NCBI RefSeq assembly: GCF_022568815.1
Contig: NZ_JAKZHX010000005.1
Coordinates: 62,001-126,000 of the forward strand
Direction of reading: 5' to 3'
Length of the DNA stretch: 64,000 nt
Source: Undibacterium paludis
GTDB taxonomy: Bacteria > Pseudomonadota > Gammaproteobacteria > Burkholderiales > Burkholderiaceae_D
The notes below the pieces were generated by a model. The model was not told the origin of the DNA. It worked only from the letters and a program-made list of their open reading frames with translations, and did not search any database. This document shows, piece by piece, positions 62,099-64,000 of the stretch (the first letter of the stretch is position 1; the number at the start of each line of letters is the position of its first letter). The translations under genes and the position numbers were made by a program.

Positions 62099-62905
62099 CT
62101 AGCGGGTAAAAGTTCTTTGCAACCAGGATTTATTCTCTTCGCTCACCAGCCGGAACAGGATCGCAGAGATATTGTCCAGGCCCCCTCTGCTTTTGGCTCT
62201 GTCTATCAGTACTTCGCAGCATCGATTTAAATCGGCATGGTGCTGGTCAATGATGGAGAGGATTTCATCATGCTCCAGCATATCGGTCAATCCATCCGAA
62301 CACATCAGATACAAATCTTGTTCTTCGGTATGGTGAGTATGCAACTCAGTCTGCACCGCTTCCATGGTACCAACGGCCCTGGTGATCAAATTCTTGATCG
62401 AAGAATAGCGTGCATCTTCTTCCGATATCAGACCGGCATTGATCTGCTCTTGCAAGACAGAGTGATCCTGTGTCAGGCGCGTCAGCAGCCCGTCGCGGTA
62501 GCGGTAGGCGCGCGAGTCTCCCACATGCCCAAGCAGGAGTTTATCTTGCAAACAACATGCCACCACCACGGTAGTCCCCATGCCGGCACAATCAGGATTG
62601 GTTTGCGCCGTATACAAGACATTGAGATTGGCCATCTCTATGGCTTCGCTCATCCAGCGCGCCATCGCCAGGGGCCTGGGCCCCATGGAAGGGAACCAGA
62701 TGGCATCCATCTTGCTACACAGATAATCTGCAATGATCTGCACCGTCATGGCGCTGGCAACTTCGCCCGCGTTATACCCTCCCATGCCGTCAGCCAGAAT
62801 GGCGCAGCCATAGTCAGCACAAACGATGATGGCATCTTCGTTATGCGACCTGACGAGGCCCGTATCAGAAAGGGCGGCAAATTCTAAAACACGCTGGTAT
62901 GGCAT
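62099..62905 (-). CDS. PP2C-family protein serine/threonine phosphatase
   Basis: 268 aa from the ATG at 62905 (a TTG just before it is not needed). Metal-binding and catalytic motifs: SDTGLVRSHNEDA, ILADGMGGYNAGEVAS, CAGMGTTVVVA, GHVGDSRAYRYRDG, LMCSDGLTDML and GGLDNISAILFRL. It dephosphorylates pSer/pThr proteins and is the first gene of an operon with the FHA protein. PP2C/FHA pairs occur with Hanks kinases or type VI secretion; neither is seen here. Confidence 0.93.
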   Translation of the reverse strand: MPYQRVLEFAALSDTGLVRSHNEDAIIVCADYGCAILADGMGGYNAGEVASAMTVQIIADYLCSKMDAIWFPSMGPRPLAMARWMSEAIEMANLNVLYTAQTNPDCAGMGTTVVVACCLQDKLLLGHVGDSRAYRYRDGLLTRLTQDHSVLQEQINAGLISEEDARYSSIKNLITRAVGTMEAVQTELHTHHTEEQDLYLMCSDGLTDMLEHDEILSIIDQHHADLNRCCEVLIDRAKSRGGLDNISAILFRLVSEENKSWLQRTFTR

Positions 62906-63050
62906 CAATAAACGCTGTGCTGGAACCTTGAATTAATTAAATTGCATTAATCCGGATATACGATTTGGATTGTTTTTTTCTCTTTAGGACAAGCTTAACA
63001 TTAAGGAAATCTATTTGCACTGGATATCCATAGTAAACCGGCCCTGAAAC

Positions 63051-63081
63051 AAAAAAGAGTCGCATAAAATGCGACTCTTTT
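63051..63081 (-). terminator. terminator downstream of sucD
   Basis: 13-bp stem AAAAGAGTCGCAT (63053-63065) with ATGCGACTCTTTT (63069-63081) around AAA; a classical bidirectional structure. Confidence 0.92.
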
Positions 63082-63147
63082 CCGGTAAAGCTCTGATAAA
63101 GCAACGCTATGCAAGACCAGGCCTGCAAAAGTTGCCTTATTGACTGA

Positions 63148-64000
63148 TTACAGCATGGCTTTCAGCAAACGTGCCATTTCTGACGGGTTCTTCGTCGCCT
63201 TGATGCCGCATTCTTCCATGATGTCGAGCTTGGCTTGTGCCGTGTCAGCACCGCCAGAGATCAGCGCGCCAGCATGGCCCATGCGTTTGCCCGGAGGCGC
63301 AGTCACACCGGCGATGAAGCCGACAACTGGCTTCTTCATGTTGTCGCGTACCCAGTAAGAAGCATTCGCTTCGTCCGGGCCACCGATTTCACCGATCATG
63401 ATCACTGCATCAGTATCCGGATCATCATTGAACATCTTCATGACGTCGATGTGCTTCAGACCATTGATAGGGTCACCACCAATACCAACAGCAGAAGACT
63501 GGCCCAGACCCAGTGCAGTCAATTGACCTACTGCTTCATAAGTCAGCGTACCGGAACGGGAAACCACGCCGATACGACCTTTACGGTGGATGTGGCCTGG
63601 CATGATGCCGATCTTGATTTCGTCTGGAGTGATCAGACCTGGGCAGTTAGGGCCGAGCAATTTTGTTTTGCTACCGGCTTTAGCCATGCGGTCTTTCAGC
63701 ATCATCATGTCACGGACAGGGATGCCTTCAGTAATGCAGATGGCCAGATCCAGGTCAGCTTCAACGGCTTCCCAGATCGCAGCGGCAGCGCCTGCTGGTG
63801 GAACATAGATAACAGAAACTGTCGCGCCAGTTGCTGCTTTAGCTTCTGTCACGTTAGCGAAAATCGGGATACCTTCAAAATCTTCGCCCGCTTTTTTCGG
63901 GTTCACGCCAGCGACGAAACAGTTTTTACCGTTTGCGTAATCGCGGCACATACGTGTATGGAACTGGCCAGTTTTGCCAGTGATACCTTGGGTGATGACT
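63148..64000 (-). CDS. sucD: succinate-CoA ligase alpha subunit (5' end beyond the window)
   Basis: The frame continues to the right edge (VITQGITGKTGQFHTRM...), so the first few residues lie outside and an internal ATG at 63951 is not the start. About 284 residues are visible. The CoA-binding region (GVNPKKAGEDFEGIPIF), ACTEGIP-like CITEGIPVRDM, GPNCPG and the phospho-His in MGHAGALISGG are present. It converts succinyl-CoA to succinate with nucleotide phosphorylation in the TCA cycle; sucC is expected just upstream (to the right). Confidence 0.97.
   Translation of the reverse strand, partial: VITQGITGKTGQFHTRMCRDYANGKNCFVAGVNPKKAGEDFEGIPIFANVTEAKAATGATVSVIYVPPAGAAAAIWEAVEADLDLAICITEGIPVRDMMMLKDRMAKAGSKTKLLGPNCPGLITPDEIKIGIMPGHIHRKGRIGVVSRSGTLTYEAVGQLTALGLGQSSAVGIGGDPINGLKHIDVMKMFNDDPDTDAVIMIGEIGGPDEANASYWVRDNMKKPVVGFIAGVTAPPGKRMGHAGALISGGADTAQAKLDIMEECGIKATKNPSEMARLLKAML

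Noticed and set aside
55603-62905. Genomic island
   Set aside because: The region is AT-richer and holds surface genes, but there is no integrase, tRNA junction or flanking repeat, and pilA next to sucCD is a normal location in Burkholderiales.
62937-63128. 63-codon minus-strand frame between PP2C and sucD
   Set aside because: It runs through the sucD terminator hairpin and has no features of a protein.

Overview
The window looks like chromosome of a betaproteobacterium of the order Burkholderiales, most likely an Oxalobacteraceae member close to Undibacterium, Herminiimonas or Janthinobacterium. The basis is gene order and protein character: ubiE/Tim44-like/ubiJ/ubiB, ptsN-hprK-rapZ, mutM-dynamin-mutY, TPR-lolB-ispE-tRNA-Gln-prs-rplY, and a DUF3683-type FAD/Fe-S oxidoreductase. 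GC content is moderate, and the 55.6-62 kb stretch is visibly AT-richer. No transposase, integrase, rRNA, CRISPR array or phage gene is visible. Both window edges cut genes: a LytS-type histidine kinase on the left and sucD on the right.

Layout. 0-4.9 kb (+): LytS/LytTR two-component pair, a DUF4407-like membrane/coiled-coil protein, a secreted YCF48/BNR-like protein and a small secreted protein. 4.9-9.9 kb (-): pyroglutamyl peptidase with two membrane proteins (DUF979, DUF969), PssA-type phosphatidylserine synthase and a patatin phospholipase. 10.1-14.8 kb (-): TPMT-like methyltransferase, ubiB, ubiJ, Tim44-like protein and ubiE. 14.9-20.1 kb: LysR regulator divergent from an NADP-dependent oxidoreductase, a secreted protein, aldehyde dehydrogenase and a lipoprotein MsrA. 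20.2-25.0 kb (-): tightly overlapping operon of FAD/Fe-S oxidoreductase, HIT protein and DUF971 protein. 25.7-33.1 kb: BNR-like lipoprotein, Tat-exported HAD phosphatase, metallophosphoesterase, YqaA, ilvA, queF and pagP. 33.3-39.7 kb (+): PAS/GAF/GGDEF/EAL protein, ptsN, hprK, rapZ and a third BNR-like lipoprotein. 39.9-40.4 kb: a non-coding cluster of palindromes. 40.4-48.1 kb (-): peptidase and NatAB-type exporter operon, then mutM, a dynamin-like GTPase and mutY. 48.1-55.6 kb (+): TPR lipoprotein, lolB, ispE, tRNA-Gln, prs, rplY and ggt. 55.6-64 kb (-): a GT41 (OGT/SPINDLY-like) glycosyltransferase, three tandem type IV pilin genes, an FHA protein, a PP2C phosphatase and sucD.

How the parts fit. 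Envelope biology dominates: PssA and patatin (phospholipids), PagP (lipid A), LolB (lipoprotein sorting) and pilins. Ubiquinone synthesis (UbiE/J/B), oxidative damage repair (MutM/MutY, MsrA) and glutathione/5-oxoproline handling (Ggt, Pcp) form other themes.

The two signals I find most unusual are these. First, the palindrome cluster at 39.9-40.4 kb contains two inverted, diverged copies of an 86-bp element whose stems differ by paired compensatory changes. Second, each of the three pilin genes is a separate unit with its own sigma-54-type promoter and its own near-identical terminator, and they lie beside a GT41 glycosyltransferase that carries an internal duplication of its TPR array.
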